Part shown: piece after piece, positions 50,796 to 59,748 of the stretch
Numbering within the stretch: position 1 is the stretch's first letter
Layout of the letters: each line of letters begins with the position of its first letter
Source of the DNA: Nocardioides sp. CER19
Lineage (GTDB): Bacteria > Actinomycetota > Actinomycetes > Propionibacteriales > Nocardioidaceae
DNA: 64,000 nt
Direction: 5' to 3'
Assembly: GCF_029846275.1 (NCBI RefSeq)
Contig: NZ_JARVWS010000001.1
Span: forward strand, 434,001 to 498,000
Translations under genes and position numbers: made by a program
Notes under the pieces: generated by a model
What the model was told of the DNA's origin: nothing
Seen by the model: the letters and a program-made list of their open reading frames with translations, nothing else
Database searches by the model: none

Positions 50796-52679
50796 TCAGC
50801 CGCTGGTCTCGATCAGCGCTCGGGCCCGCGCGTCGGCGATGGCCGCCGACAGCGTCTCCAGGTTGAACGACCCGTGGTGGCGTCGACCGTTGATGAAGAA
50901 CGTCGGCGTGCCGGCGACGCCCGACATGTCAGCCGACGCCACGTCGCGGGCGATGCGGGCGGCGTGGCGGTGCTCGATCATGTCGTCACGGAACCGGGCG
51001 AGGTCGAGGCCGAGCTCACGCGCGTGCTCGAGCAGGTCGTGCGGCTCCAGCCGGTCCTGGTGGTCGAGGAGCCGGTCGTGCATCTCCCAGAAGCGGCCCT
51101 GGGCCCCGGCGGCCTCGCTCGCCTCGGCGGCCAGCTGGGCGTGGGGGTGGACGTCGGTGAGCGGCAGGTGCCGCCAGACGTAGCGCAGGTCGGTGTCCTT
51201 GAGCAGCTCGCGCACGACCGGCTCGGCGCGGCCGCAGTAGGGGCACTCGAGGTCGCCGTACTCGACGAGCGTGACCTTCGCCGTCTCTGACCCGCGGACG
51301 TGGTCGTGCTCGGACCCGACCTCGCAGTAGAGGTCGACGAGCGGGGTCGAGTCGCCCAGCAGGGCGCGGGCCCGGCGCACCTCGGTCATGTGCTTGGTGC
51401 GGGCGAAGACGACGACGGAGACGCCCGTGCTGATCACGGCCGCCGTCAGCACGCCCAGCTTGGCCTCGGCGAGCTGGGGCCCTTCGAGCGCCATGTCGGC
51501 GACGATGAACGACACGGTGAAGCCGATCCCGGCGAGCGTGCCGCTCCCCACCACGCCGGTCCATCCCACCGCCGGCCGCACCGAGCCGCCGGTCAGCCGC
51601 TCGACCAACCACGACGCACCGACGACGCCGATCGGCTTGCCGACGACGTACGCGACGACGATGGCCCAGACGAGGCCGTGGGAGTAGGCCGTGCGCAGGA
51701 AGTCGGGGTCGAGGTCGATGCCGGCGTTGGCCAGTGCGAAGAGCGGTACGACGACGTAGCCGCTCCACGGCTGCAGCCCGCTCTGCAGCAGCGCGTTGCC
51801 CGAGACGCTGCGCAGCACGCCTGCCTTGGCCGCGAACGCGAGCTCCGCTGTCGGCTGCTCCCGGAACCCCAGGAACAGGGTGCTGGCCTGCTCGAGGTCG
51901 TCCCTCGACGGCGCGTACGCCGACGTGGCGAGGCCGACGACGAGGCCCAGGATGATCGGGTCGACGCCGCTCTGCATCAGCGCCACCCAGGCGACACCGA
52001 GCAGGAGGACGGGCACGAGGAGGGGCCGGACGGGGGCGAGCCGGCGTACGACGAGGACGAGGGTGAGCGCGACCAGGGCGATGAGCACGGGCCGCAGCTC
52101 GACGTCCTCGGTGTAGGCGAGCGTCACCACGACGAGGGCCACCACGTCGTCGACGACGAAGACCGTCACCAGGAAGACCCGCAGCCGCTCGGGCAGACCC
52201 CGGCCGACGACGCTGAGCAGGCCGAGGGCGAGCGCGGTGTCGGTCGAGATGACCATTCCCCACGCGTCCGCACCGGTCTGGCCGTGCCGGAGGAGCGCGT
52301 AGATGACGGCGGGGACCAGCATCCCGGCCAGCCCCGCGGCGCAGGGGAGCACGAACCGACGGCGCTCACGGAGGTCCCCGAGATCGAACTCGCGGCGCGC
52401 CTCCAACCCGACGACCAGGAAGAAGATCGTCATCAGGCCGCTGTTGACCCAGACGCGGAGCGTCTCGCTCAGCTCGTGGCCACCGACCGCGATCCGCAGG
52501 TGCGTCGACCAGAACGACTGGTAGCCGTCAGGCGACGCGGTGCACCAGACGAGCGCGACGACGGCCGCTGCGACCAGCACCGCCGCGCCGGAGGACTCGG
52601 CGGCGGCGAACGCTTTCAGCGGGGCCGCGACGCGGTTGACCCAACGGGTGGACTCGGGCTCGGCGTAGACCACGGGCAC
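50796..52679 (-). CDS. NhaA Na+/H+ antiporter fused to a DsbA-like domain
   Basis: A 627-residue fusion. Residues 20-410 form an NhaA-type antiporter with about 12 helices, the core FVVDDVVALVVV carrying the paired Asp of the ion site, VGLEARREFDLGDLR, ALANAGIDL and GxxGFTVSFIVADMA. Residues 430-627 form a thioredoxin-fold domain of the DsbA/2-hydroxychromene isomerase group, with CPYC in YGDLECPYCGRAEP and the cis-Pro region GVAGTPTFFINGRRHHG. The topology places the second domain in the cytoplasm or outside depending on helix count, which is not decided here. Such NhaA-thioredoxin fusions are known in actinobacteria. The GTG start is tentative. Confidence 0.88.
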   Translation of the reverse strand: MPVVYAEPESTRWVNRVAAPLKAFAAAESSGAAVLVAAAVVALVWCTASPDGYQSFWSTHLRIAVGGHELSETLRVWVNSGLMTIFFLVVGLEARREFDLGDLRERRRFVLPCAAGLAGMLVPAVIYALLRHGQTGADAWGMVISTDTALALGLLSVVGRGLPERLRVFLVTVFVVDDVVALVVVTLAYTEDVELRPVLIALVALTLVLVVRRLAPVRPLLVPVLLLGVAWVALMQSGVDPIILGLVVGLATSAYAPSRDDLEQASTLFLGFREQPTAELAFAAKAGVLRSVSGNALLQSGLQPWSGYVVVPLFALANAGIDLDPDFLRTAYSHGLVWAIVVAYVVGKPIGVVGASWLVERLTGGSVRPAVGWTGVVGSGTLAGIGFTVSFIVADMALEGPQLAEAKLGVLTAAVISTGVSVVVFARTKHMTEVRRARALLGDSTPLVDLYCEVGSEHDHVRGSETAKVTLVEYGDLECPYCGRAEPVVRELLKDTDLRYVWRHLPLTDVHPHAQLAAEASEAAGAQGRFWEMHDRLLDHQDRLEPHDLLEHARELGLDLARFRDDMIEHRHAARIARDVASADMSGVAGTPTFFINGRRHHGSFNLETLSAAIADARARALIETSG

Positions 52680-52698
52680 ATGGTGCCAGCAACCTGGC

Positions 52699-53886
52699 TC
52701 AGCGTGTCGTGATCGTCCCCTGGTCGGACGCGTCGAGGCTGCGCGAGATGACCATCCGCTGGATCTGGTTGGTGCCCTCGAAGATCTGCATGACCTTCGC
52801 CTCGCGCATGTAGCGCTCGACCGGGAAGTCCTTGGTGTAGCCCGCCCCGCCGAGCACCTGGACCGCGTCGGTCGTGACGCGCATGGCGTTGTCGGTGGCG
52901 ACCAGCTTGGCGACCGACGCCTCGCGGGCGAAGGGCAGACCCGAGTCGCGGAGGTACGCCGCATGCTCCAGCGTCGCCCGGGCCGACTCGATCGCCGCCT
53001 CCATGTCGGCGAGCACGAACGCGAGGCCCTGGTGGTCGATGATGCGCTTGCCGAACGTCTCGCGCTGCTGGGCGTAGGCCACCGCCTTGTCCAGCGCGCC
53101 CTGGGCGAGACCCGTGGCGACCGCTGCGATGCCGAGCCGGCCCGAGTCGAGGGCGGAGAGAGCGATGCGCAGGCCCTCGCCCTCACCTCCGATCAGCCGG
53201 TCCGCGGAGACGCGTACGCCGTCGAGCCGCATCGTCGCGGTGGCGGAGCCCGTCAGCCCCATCTTGCGCTCGGGCGCGTCGGCCGTGAGGCCGGGGGAGT
53301 CGGCGGGGACGAGGAAGCAGGAGATGTCCCCGCCCCGCCGCTCCGAGCTCGTCGCGGGGTCGCCGGTGCGGGCCATCACCGTGTAGAAGTCGGCGTGGCC
53401 GCCGTGGGTCGTCCACGCCTTCGCGCCGGTCAGCACCCAGTCCTCGCCGTCCCGTACGGCACGCGTGCGCATCGCCGCAGGGTCGGAGCCGGCGTGCGGC
53501 TCGGAGAGGCAGTAGGCGCCCAGCAGGTCGCCACCGAGCATCTCCGGCAGCCAGCGCTTGCGCTGCTCGTCGGTGCCGCGAGTGACGAGCGGGTAGCACG
53601 ACAGCGCGTGCACGCTGACGCCCACGCCGACGCTGGCCCAGACCGCGCCGATCTCCTGGAGGACGCGGAGGTAGTCGGCGTAGGACACGCCTCCGCCGCC
53701 GTACTCCTCGCCGTAGGGAAGACCGAGCAGCCCGGTGCGGCCGAGCAGCCGGAAGACGTCGCGGGGAAACGCCTCCTCGGCCTCCGCCTCCGCGGCGCGT
53801 GGGGCGAGCTCGTCGGACGCGATCTGGCGCACCAGGCGGAGCAGGTCGGCGGTCTCGTCGCTGGTGACGACGTGGCGTGCGGGCAT
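52699..53886 (-). CDS. Acyl-CoA dehydrogenase
   Basis: A 395-residue FAD enzyme of the ACAD family. Signature 1 is YCLSEPHAGSDPAAMRTRA, signature 2 is QVLGGAGYTKDFPVERYMREAKVMQIFEGTNQIQRMVISR, which contains the catalytic-Glu position region (IFEGTNQI). It oxidises an acyl-CoA to the enoyl-CoA. It follows mhpB by 25 bases on the same strand, so it may belong to the phenylpropionoid operon, for example acting on a side chain or ring-cleavage product; it may equally serve branched-chain acid breakdown. Confidence 0.92.
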   Translation of the reverse strand: MPARHVVTSDETADLLRLVRQIASDELAPRAAEAEAEEAFPRDVFRLLGRTGLLGLPYGEEYGGGGVSYADYLRVLQEIGAVWASVGVGVSVHALSCYPLVTRGTDEQRKRWLPEMLGGDLLGAYCLSEPHAGSDPAAMRTRAVRDGEDWVLTGAKAWTTHGGHADFYTVMARTGDPATSSERRGGDISCFLVPADSPGLTADAPERKMGLTGSATATMRLDGVRVSADRLIGGEGEGLRIALSALDSGRLGIAAVATGLAQGALDKAVAYAQQRETFGKRIIDHQGLAFVLADMEAAIESARATLEHAAYLRDSGLPFAREASVAKLVATDNAMRVTTDAVQVLGGAGYTKDFPVERYMREAKVMQIFEGTNQIQRMVISRSLDASDQGTITTR

Positions 53887-53911
53887 GCCCCCACGCTAAT
53901 AGATGGACGTC

Positions 53912-54859
53912 CTAGGAACTACTGGGCAGGGCGGTCATCACGCCGAAGCCGGCGATGTACTCCCGGATCGGCCGGTAGTAGGACGACGTCACCGCGTAGG
54001 GCCCGGACGCCGCGAGCGCCGCGAACGCCGCTACCCATGTGCGGACCTCGTGTGCCGAGTTGCCGGCGTCCCGCGCCATCTGGGCCGGGTCCATCGCGTC
54101 GAGGGCGGTGAGGTCGCCGGTGGCGAACGTCGCCATCAGCGCTCGGTCCCACTCGGGGTTGAGGTCCTGGATCGTCGCGGTTCCGGCCGCGAACGCCTTG
54201 CCCGCGTCGATGACGTTCTGCTGCCGGGCGTCCCGCGCGGCAGCGGTGGGGTGCCGCCCGTTGAGCAGGAGCGCCCGCTGGGCGTCGTTCGCGGTCGCCC
54301 ACTGCGGCACCGGCGGGTCGTGCGAGAGGCCGCCCGATCCGATGACGAGGACGCGCTCGTCCTCGAGGCTGGCCAGGAAGGACCCGACGGCTTCGCCGAG
54401 GCGGCGTACGCGGGACATCTTCACGAACGGCCGGGCGACCCCGTTGACGAAGACGGGGATGGTCGGGACGGTGTCGATCCCGCCGAGGAGGATCTCCAGC
54501 GGCTGGATCGCGCCGTGGTCCACCTCCATCCTGCGCGAGATCGCGATGTCGAGGTCGCGCTCGGCGACCCACTGGGCCAGCTCCTCGGCACGAACGGTGG
54601 GGACGTCGAGCGGACCCTCGGCGGTGCCGTAGTCGCCGACGCCGAGCGCCTCGTAGCCGATGCAGAACGGTGGCATCAGGTCGTAGAAGAAGCCGTTGTA
54701 GTGGTCGGGCGCGAAGGAGACGACCAGCGTCGGGTCGTAGGCGTGGACGAACGCGCGGGCCGTCGCGAACGCGCTGTCGACCTCGGCCTTCACCTCGGCC
54801 GGCGGGTCGTTGAACTCGAGCAGGGGGCTGTGCGACATGCACACGAGGGCGACGCTCAT
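53912..54859 (-). CDS. mhpB: 2,3-dihydroxyphenylpropionate 1,2-dioxygenase
   Basis: A 315-residue class III extradiol dioxygenase like MhpB (E. coli enzyme 314 residues), which opens the catechol ring of 3-(2,3-dihydroxyphenyl)propionate next to the hydroxyls using Fe(II). Seen: CMSHSPLLEF at the start with the iron-ligand His, FAPDHYNGFFYDLMPPFCIGYEA, VDHGAIQPLEIL and VIGSGGLSHDPP. It overlaps mhpA by four bases (ATGA), so the two are coupled. Confidence 0.95.
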   Translation of the reverse strand: MSVALVCMSHSPLLEFNDPPAEVKAEVDSAFATARAFVHAYDPTLVVSFAPDHYNGFFYDLMPPFCIGYEALGVGDYGTAEGPLDVPTVRAEELAQWVAERDLDIAISRRMEVDHGAIQPLEILLGGIDTVPTIPVFVNGVARPFVKMSRVRRLGEAVGSFLASLEDERVLVIGSGGLSHDPPVPQWATANDAQRALLLNGRHPTAAARDARQQNVIDAGKAFAAGTATIQDLNPEWDRALMATFATGDLTALDAMDPAQMARDAGNSAHEVRTWVAAFAALAASGPYAVTSSYYRPIREYIAGFGVMTALPSSS

Positions 54860-56580
54860 GCGAGCGCTCCTTCCGGGACGGGGGTGGTGAGGGAGCCCGC
54901 CGTCACGACGGCGGCCAGCGCCTGCGACGCCTGCTGGGCGAGCGCGGCGGCGGCGACGAACCGGTCCGGTCGCAGGATCACCAGGCCGCAGGCGCGGAGG
55001 TCGAACCAGTCCTTGAGCGCCCCGGTCGTGTCGCCGGCGACCGTCACCGGCACGGCTGCGTCGGCGTACTGCTTCTCGGCCCAGGTCCGCTGGGTCTCCG
55101 GCATGAAGGACACGAGCGCGATCCGGTGCCGGCGGACCAGCTCGAGGTCGGCGGGCGTGAGGTACGCCGTCGGATCGGTGCCCCACGTCGCGAGGGTCCA
55201 CCAGTCCCCGCTGACCTCGTCGAGCAGGGCCCCGGTCCGGGCGGCCGTGTTGACCCGCGGCTGGATGAACTGCAGGCCGACGGGTGAGACCGCCCCGGCG
55301 GAGTCGACGAACGGCACGAGTCGGCTGCGCTCGAGGCCGGCCTCAGCGGTGCCGGGGGTCAGGGTCGCCTGGTCCACGACCACGCCGGTGGCGTAGCGGG
55401 GCATCGGCTTGAACCGGAGCTCGGTGAAGTAGGACTTCCACCTCGGCACGAGGTTGAGCGCCGAGGCGGCCCGGTCGCGCACCCAGCCGCCGAGCGGCCT
55501 CATCTTCATGACCGTGCCGGCGGCCATGTTGACGTCGATCATGTCGGCGGCGTGCCGGCGACGCTCCTCGGTGTAGGTGTCGAGGAGCGCCTCGCCGGCG
55601 TCGCCGTGAAGCACGGCCGTCAGCTTCCAGGCGAGGTTGGTCGCGTCGCGGATGCCGGAGTTCCAGCCCTGGCCGAGCCAGACCGGCATGAGGTGGGCGG
55701 CATCGCCGGCCAGGAAGACGTTGCCCTTCCGGAAGGAGCTCGCCACGCGGCCGTGGTGGGTGAACGTGCGCTGGTTGATGATCCGCAGCGCCGCCGGGTC
55801 GGGCACGTGACGCTCGAGCAGGGACCGCATGAAGCCCGCGTCCTCGACCAGCTCGGTCGGCTCGTCGTCGTGCAGCATGAACTCCCACCGGCGGATGCCC
55901 TGCGGCAGGCCGATGGAGACGTAGGGCCGGCGGGGGTCGGCACCGAGGTAGACCGACGGCGTCCCGATCGGGTCGTTCTCGACGTCGACCACGACCCAGC
56001 GGGTCGAGGGCGACTTGCCCTCGAACTCGACGCCCATCCACTTGCGGGTGAACGAGCTGCCGCCCTCGCAGCCGACGGCGTACCGGCCGGTGACCGTGAC
56101 CGTGTCGACCACTGCCCCGGTCTCGTCGAGCCGCTCGGCCGTGACGACGACGTGGTCACGGTGGTCCTCGATCCCCACGACGCGGTGGCGGAAGCGCAGC
56201 GCGTGGCCGGCGAACCGGCTCAGGCCGGCCGCCAGCTCCTTGTCGACGAGCGGCTGGATGAACCCGTGCTTGCGCGGGTAGCCGAACTCCTCGGTCTTCG
56301 GGTCGTTGGTCGCCAGCACCTGGCCTGCACCGTTCACCAGCCGGACGACGTGGTGGGGCACGGTGAAAGGCCGGACCTGTTCCCACAGCCCGGCCGTGCA
56401 CAGCGTGCGGATGGCCTCGTCGTCGAGCCCGACACCGCGGGGGTAGTCGATCAGCTCGGCGCGCGCCTCGAGCACGATCGCGCGGCGGCCGCGGACGCCC
56501 AGGAGGTTGGCGAGGGTGAGCCCGACCGGACCGGCGCCGATGATGACGACGTCGGTGTCGAGGTTCTGCGTGGTGCTCAT
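54856..56580 (-). CDS. mhpA: 3-(3-hydroxyphenyl)propionate hydroxylase
   Basis: A 574-residue flavin monooxygenase of the MhpA type, adding the second hydroxyl to 3-(3-hydroxyphenyl)propionate. FAD motifs: VIIGAGPVGLTLANLLGVRG at the start, the DG-like segment CEGGSSFTRKWMG and the GD motif VFLAGDAAHLMPVWLGQGWNSGIRDA. The ATG is taken six bases downstream of another ATG because GGGG then sits 7 bases away. It lies between mhpC and mhpB in one operon. Confidence 0.93.
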   Translation of the reverse strand: MSTTQNLDTDVVIIGAGPVGLTLANLLGVRGRRAIVLEARAELIDYPRGVGLDDEAIRTLCTAGLWEQVRPFTVPHHVVRLVNGAGQVLATNDPKTEEFGYPRKHGFIQPLVDKELAAGLSRFAGHALRFRHRVVGIEDHRDHVVVTAERLDETGAVVDTVTVTGRYAVGCEGGSSFTRKWMGVEFEGKSPSTRWVVVDVENDPIGTPSVYLGADPRRPYVSIGLPQGIRRWEFMLHDDEPTELVEDAGFMRSLLERHVPDPAALRIINQRTFTHHGRVASSFRKGNVFLAGDAAHLMPVWLGQGWNSGIRDATNLAWKLTAVLHGDAGEALLDTYTEERRRHAADMIDVNMAAGTVMKMRPLGGWVRDRAASALNLVPRWKSYFTELRFKPMPRYATGVVVDQATLTPGTAEAGLERSRLVPFVDSAGAVSPVGLQFIQPRVNTAARTGALLDEVSGDWWTLATWGTDPTAYLTPADLELVRRHRIALVSFMPETQRTWAEKQYADAAVPVTVAGDTTGALKDWFDLRACGLVILRPDRFVAAAALAQQASQALAAVVTAGSLTTPVPEGALA

Positions 56581-56593
56581 CGTCATGCCCCGG

Positions 56594-57454
56594 TCAGTGG
56601 TGGCTCAGGAAGTCGACGACGAGCCGGTTGAACTCCTCCGCGTGCTCGATCATCGCCCAGTGCCCGCAGTGGTTGAGGAGCACCGCGCGCGAGTCGGGGA
56701 TGTTGGCGAGCAACCAGAGGGTGATCTCGAAGTGCAGGACCCGGTCGTCCTTGCCGTGGATGAGCAGAGCGGGCGCCTGGATCCCGGGGATCTTGTCGCG
56801 GTCGACCCGGATCGGGATCGGGGCGCCGAGGGGAAGGCCCTCGACGTAGTTCTTCAGGTGGTCGGGACGCGCGGAGGCCGCCTCGGAGCGGGCCCGGGTG
56901 AGCTCCGGGGTGGCGAAGCGGGCCTTGTCGTAGGTCATGATCTCGACGAGCGCCTTCATGTTCTCCGGGCTCGGGTCCCGGTAGGCCCTGACGAGGACCT
57001 TCAGCCCCTCGCTCGGGCCGTCGCCGGCACCGAAGAGGCTGGTGGCGCCGCGGCCCAGCGAGGCGCCCATCGTCACGAGGTGGGTGATCCGCTCGGGGTG
57101 CAGGGTCGCGAACCGGATCGCGGTGTGCGCGCCCATCGAGTTGCCGACGAGCGCCGCCTTCTCGATGCCCAGGACGTCGAGGAGCGCGACGAGGTCCTTG
57201 TCGTGGTCCATGTCCTGGGTGGCCACGGCGTCGGAGTCGCCCCACCCGGGCATGTCCGGCGCGATGACGCGGAACCCGGCGTCGGCGATCACGCCGATGT
57301 TGCCGGAGAAGTTCGACCACCCGGTCGCGCCGGGACCCGAGCCGTGCAGCAGGACGACCGGCGGCGCGGTCGCACTTCCCGCCTCGTAGTAGCGGAGGTA
57401 CGTGCCGGAGGGCAGCGTCGTCTCCCGTGCAGCGGATTCCTGGGTGAGGGTCAT
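56594..57454 (-). CDS. mhpC: 2-hydroxy-6-oxonona-2,4-dienedioate hydrolase (MhpC-like)
   Basis: A 286-residue alpha/beta hydrolase of the meta-cleavage product hydrolase group: oxyanion HGSGPGATGWSNF, nucleophile elbow GNSMGAHTA (Ser), the acid in GKDDRV and the final His in NHCGHWAMIEHAEEF. It cleaves the ring-fission product made by MhpB. It is the first structural gene of the operon (mhpC, mhpA, mhpB), with a 98-base leader that contains a 14-bp palindrome. The later enzymes MhpD, E and F are not in the window. Confidence 0.92.
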   Translation of the reverse strand: MTLTQESAARETTLPSGTYLRYYEAGSATAPPVVLLHGSGPGATGWSNFSGNIGVIADAGFRVIAPDMPGWGDSDAVATQDMDHDKDLVALLDVLGIEKAALVGNSMGAHTAIRFATLHPERITHLVTMGASLGRGATSLFGAGDGPSEGLKVLVRAYRDPSPENMKALVEIMTYDKARFATPELTRARSEAASARPDHLKNYVEGLPLGAPIPIRVDRDKIPGIQAPALLIHGKDDRVLHFEITLWLLANIPDSRAVLLNHCGHWAMIEHAEEFNRLVVDFLSHH

Positions 57455-57518
57455 GGCCGATGCTCCTGTGCGCTATCTGCATGGAGGAGGGCGATAATTA
57501 CACCCGCCTGTGCAGCAT

Positions 57519-57532
57519 GTGAGCACGCTCAC
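57519..57532. promoter_or_regulatory. 14-bp palindrome upstream of mhpC
   Basis: GTGAGC-AC-GCTCAC is symmetric and lies 65 bases before the mhpC start, just after the IclR gene stop. TTGACA on the minus strand (57535-57530) overlaps its edge and may be the -35 of the mhp operon, so this is a candidate operator. Confidence 0.5.
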
Positions 57533-57552
57533 GGGAGCGCTGTCAAGCCGTC

Positions 57553-58236
57553 TCAGGCCAGGGAGCGGCCGATCCGCTCGGCGGCGCGGACGAGCGCGGG
57601 CGCCGCCGAGGTCGCGATGTCCTCGCGGTAGGTGATCAGGTTGAGGCACGCGGTCGGCATGCCCGCGGCGGCGGCCAGGGGCACCGCGACGCCGTACGCG
57701 CCGGGCTCGACCTCGCCGAACGTGGCGGCGTAGCCGCGCTCGCGCGCCTCGGTGACGTCGGGGGTCTCGCCCGCGAGGGCCGGCTGGGCGGCGAGGAGAG
57801 CGACGCCCGCGGACCCACGCCCGATGGGGTGGCGGCTCCCGGTCTTGAACGACAGGACGTAGGACGCCGCCGGCGGTTCGACCACTGACAGCGCGACCGC
57901 CTCGCTGCCCTCCACGACCAGCAGCGAGATGGTCGCCTTGAGCTCCTCGGCGAGCTCCCGCATGAGCGGCTCAGCGGCCGCCCGGAGCGTGGCGTGGATC
58001 CCGGCCGAAAGCGCCGCGAGCCCCGAGCCGGTGCGGTAGCGGCCGTCCTCGCTGCGCACGACCAGGCCGAAGTCGGCGAGGGTCGCGAGCAGGCGCGACG
58101 CGATCGAGCGGTGTACGTCGAGCCGGGTGGCGATCTCCTGGATCGTCGCGCCGTCGCGGGCGGTCGCGACCAGCTCGAGGGCGCGCAGGCCCCGGGCGAG
58201 GGTCTGGGAGCCGACGGCGGGGCGGGCGGATTCCAT
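57553..58236 (-). CDS. IclR family regulator of the mhp genes
   Basis: A 227-residue IclR-type regulator: N-terminal winged helix (LARGLRALELVATARDGATIQEIATRLDVHRSIASRLLATLADFGLV) and C-terminal effector domain with RHPIGRGSAGVALLA and EVEPGAYGVAVPL. E. coli MhpR is also of this family and activates mhp genes with a phenylpropionoid inducer. Here it lies between the mhp operon and the divergent transporter, in front of two strong IclR-like palindromes. Activator or repressor cannot be told. Confidence 0.9.
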   Translation of the reverse strand: MESARPAVGSQTLARGLRALELVATARDGATIQEIATRLDVHRSIASRLLATLADFGLVVRSEDGRYRTGSGLAALSAGIHATLRAAAEPLMRELAEELKATISLLVVEGSEAVALSVVEPPAASYVLSFKTGSRHPIGRGSAGVALLAAQPALAGETPDVTEARERGYAATFGEVEPGAYGVAVPLAAAAGMPTACLNLITYREDIATSAAPALVRAAERIGRSLA

Positions 58237-58323
58237 GCGCCGAAGCGTAGGGCGTCGAGGCGCCCCGGGCCGCGAGCAGTCGGTCAGCAGCCTCTTGACA
58301 AGGTCCTGTGATGGCAGTCACGC

Positions 58324-58361
58324 TGTGCGACATTCGCACATGACCGTGCATTAAATGCACG
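58324..58361. promoter_or_regulatory. Two IclR-type operators in the transporter promoter
   Basis: TGTGCGA-CAT-TCGCACA (58324-58340) and CGTGCAT-TAA-ATGCACG (58345-58361) are perfect inverted repeats with 7-bp arms and 3-bp spacers, 21 bp apart centre to centre (two helical turns). The first has the TGTGCGA form familiar from IclR-family sites for aromatic pathways. They lie between the divergent IclR and transporter genes, the second ending 13 bases before the transporter ATG. Confidence 0.72.
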
Positions 58362-58374
58362 TGGAGGAGAGCGC

Positions 58375-59745
58375 ATGGACCTCAGAGACGCCATCCGGAA
58401 CAACCCGATGACCCGCTTCCAAGGGCTGGTCGTCGCGATCTGCATCCTGCTGACGATGATCGACGGGTACGAGATCCTGATCACCTCGTACACGCTCCCG
58501 GCGCTCACGGCGCACTGGGGTCTCGACTCGAGCGAGCAGGGCCTGGTCGCCTCGTTCGGCACCCTCGGCATGGGAGTCGGCGCGGTCTTCCTGAGCCCGA
58601 TCGCCGACCGGATCGGCCGGCGCAAGCACATCCTCGGCGCGCTGGCGCTCATCGTCGTCGGGATGGTCCTGAGCGGGCTCGCGCCCTCCTTCGGGACCTT
58701 CCTCGCGTTCCGTTTCTTCGGGGGCCTGTTCCTGGGTGCGATCGTCCCCAGCGTGAGCGTGCTGGTGGCCGAGTACGCCAACCAGCGGCGCCGCGGCACC
58801 GTGATGGGCGTCTACGGGATCGGCCTGCCGCTGGGTGCGGCGATCGGCGGCTTCCTGTCGGTGCAGCTGATCGACTCGTTCACGTGGCGCGGCCCGTTCT
58901 TCTTCTCCGCCGTGGTGACCGCCGTGCTGCTGCTCGTCGCCGCCGTCGCGCTGCCCGAGTCCGTGGGCTACCTCGTCGAGAAGCGCCCGGCCGGCGCGCT
59001 GGAGTCCTACAACCGGATCGCGGCCAAGGTCGGCGTCCCGGCTGCCAGCGCGCTGCCCGCCCCTGTCGACCTCGTCGCGCAGCGCACCGGCGCCGGCGGG
59101 ATGTGGCGGGGGATCATGCTGCCCCGCACGCTCCTCCTCTGGATCTCGTACGCCCTGATGATCGGCGCGTTCTACTTCGCCAACGGCCTCACCGCCAAGC
59201 TGGTCACCGAGACCACCGGCAACCCCGACTTCGGCATCCGCGCCCAGTCGCTCGTCGCGACCGGCGGCGTGATCGGGGCGCTGCTCTTCGCGCTGGCGGC
59301 ACGCAGGCTCCACCCGCGGCTCGTGACCGCGCTGATCGCGCTCGCGGGCTTCGGCATCTTCTTCGCCTTCGCCGCGAACTTCACCGACCGGACGATGGTG
59401 CTCGTCCTCGCCGTGCTCGTCGGCCTGGCGGTCAACGGCGGCGTCGCTGCCTACTACGCGATCAGCCCGTCGATCTACCCGCTCGCGATCCGTGCCGCCG
59501 CCGTCGGCATGATGATGGGCGTCGGCCGGATCGTGGCGTTCTTCGCGCCCAACATCGCGACGTTCCTCCAGGCGCACGGCTTCACGCCTGAGGAGCTCTA
59601 CCGGCTCTACGGCGTGGTGCTGCTCGTCTCGGCGGTCACGGTGACCCTGCTGCACGCCACCTACCGCGGGCTCAACAGCAGCGACGCCATGGAGGCCGAG
59701 GACGTCGAGGCCGCGGAGGAGGCACCGCTCCCGGTCGCGAGCTGA
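58375..59745 (+). CDS. MFS transporter of the aromatic acid:H+ symporter family (MhpT-like)
   Basis: A 456-residue permease with 12 predicted helices. AAHS-family marks: LTMIDGYEILITSYTLPAL in helix 1 (the Asp that binds the aromatic carboxylate), the loop SPIADRIGRRKHILG between helices 2 and 3, and GVYGIGLPLGAAIGGFL. It should import a phenylpropionoid or related aromatic acid for the neighbouring mhp enzymes. GGAGGAG precedes the ATG. An acidic tail follows the last helix. Its stop is 3 bases from the convergent flavoprotein gene. Confidence 0.93.
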   Translation: MDLRDAIRNNPMTRFQGLVVAICILLTMIDGYEILITSYTLPALTAHWGLDSSEQGLVASFGTLGMGVGAVFLSPIADRIGRRKHILGALALIVVGMVLSGLAPSFGTFLAFRFFGGLFLGAIVPSVSVLVAEYANQRRRGTVMGVYGIGLPLGAAIGGFLSVQLIDSFTWRGPFFFSAVVTAVLLLVAAVALPESVGYLVEKRPAGALESYNRIAAKVGVPAASALPAPVDLVAQRTGAGGMWRGIMLPRTLLLWISYALMIGAFYFANGLTAKLVTETTGNPDFGIRAQSLVATGGVIGALLFALAARRLHPRLVTALIALAGFGIFFAFAANFTDRTMVLVLAVLVGLAVNGGVAAYYAISPSIYPLAIRAAAVGMMMGVGRIVAFFAPNIATFLQAHGFTPEELYRLYGVVLLVSAVTVTLLHATYRGLNSSDAMEAEDVEAAEEAPLPVAS

Positions 59746-59748
59746 GCG

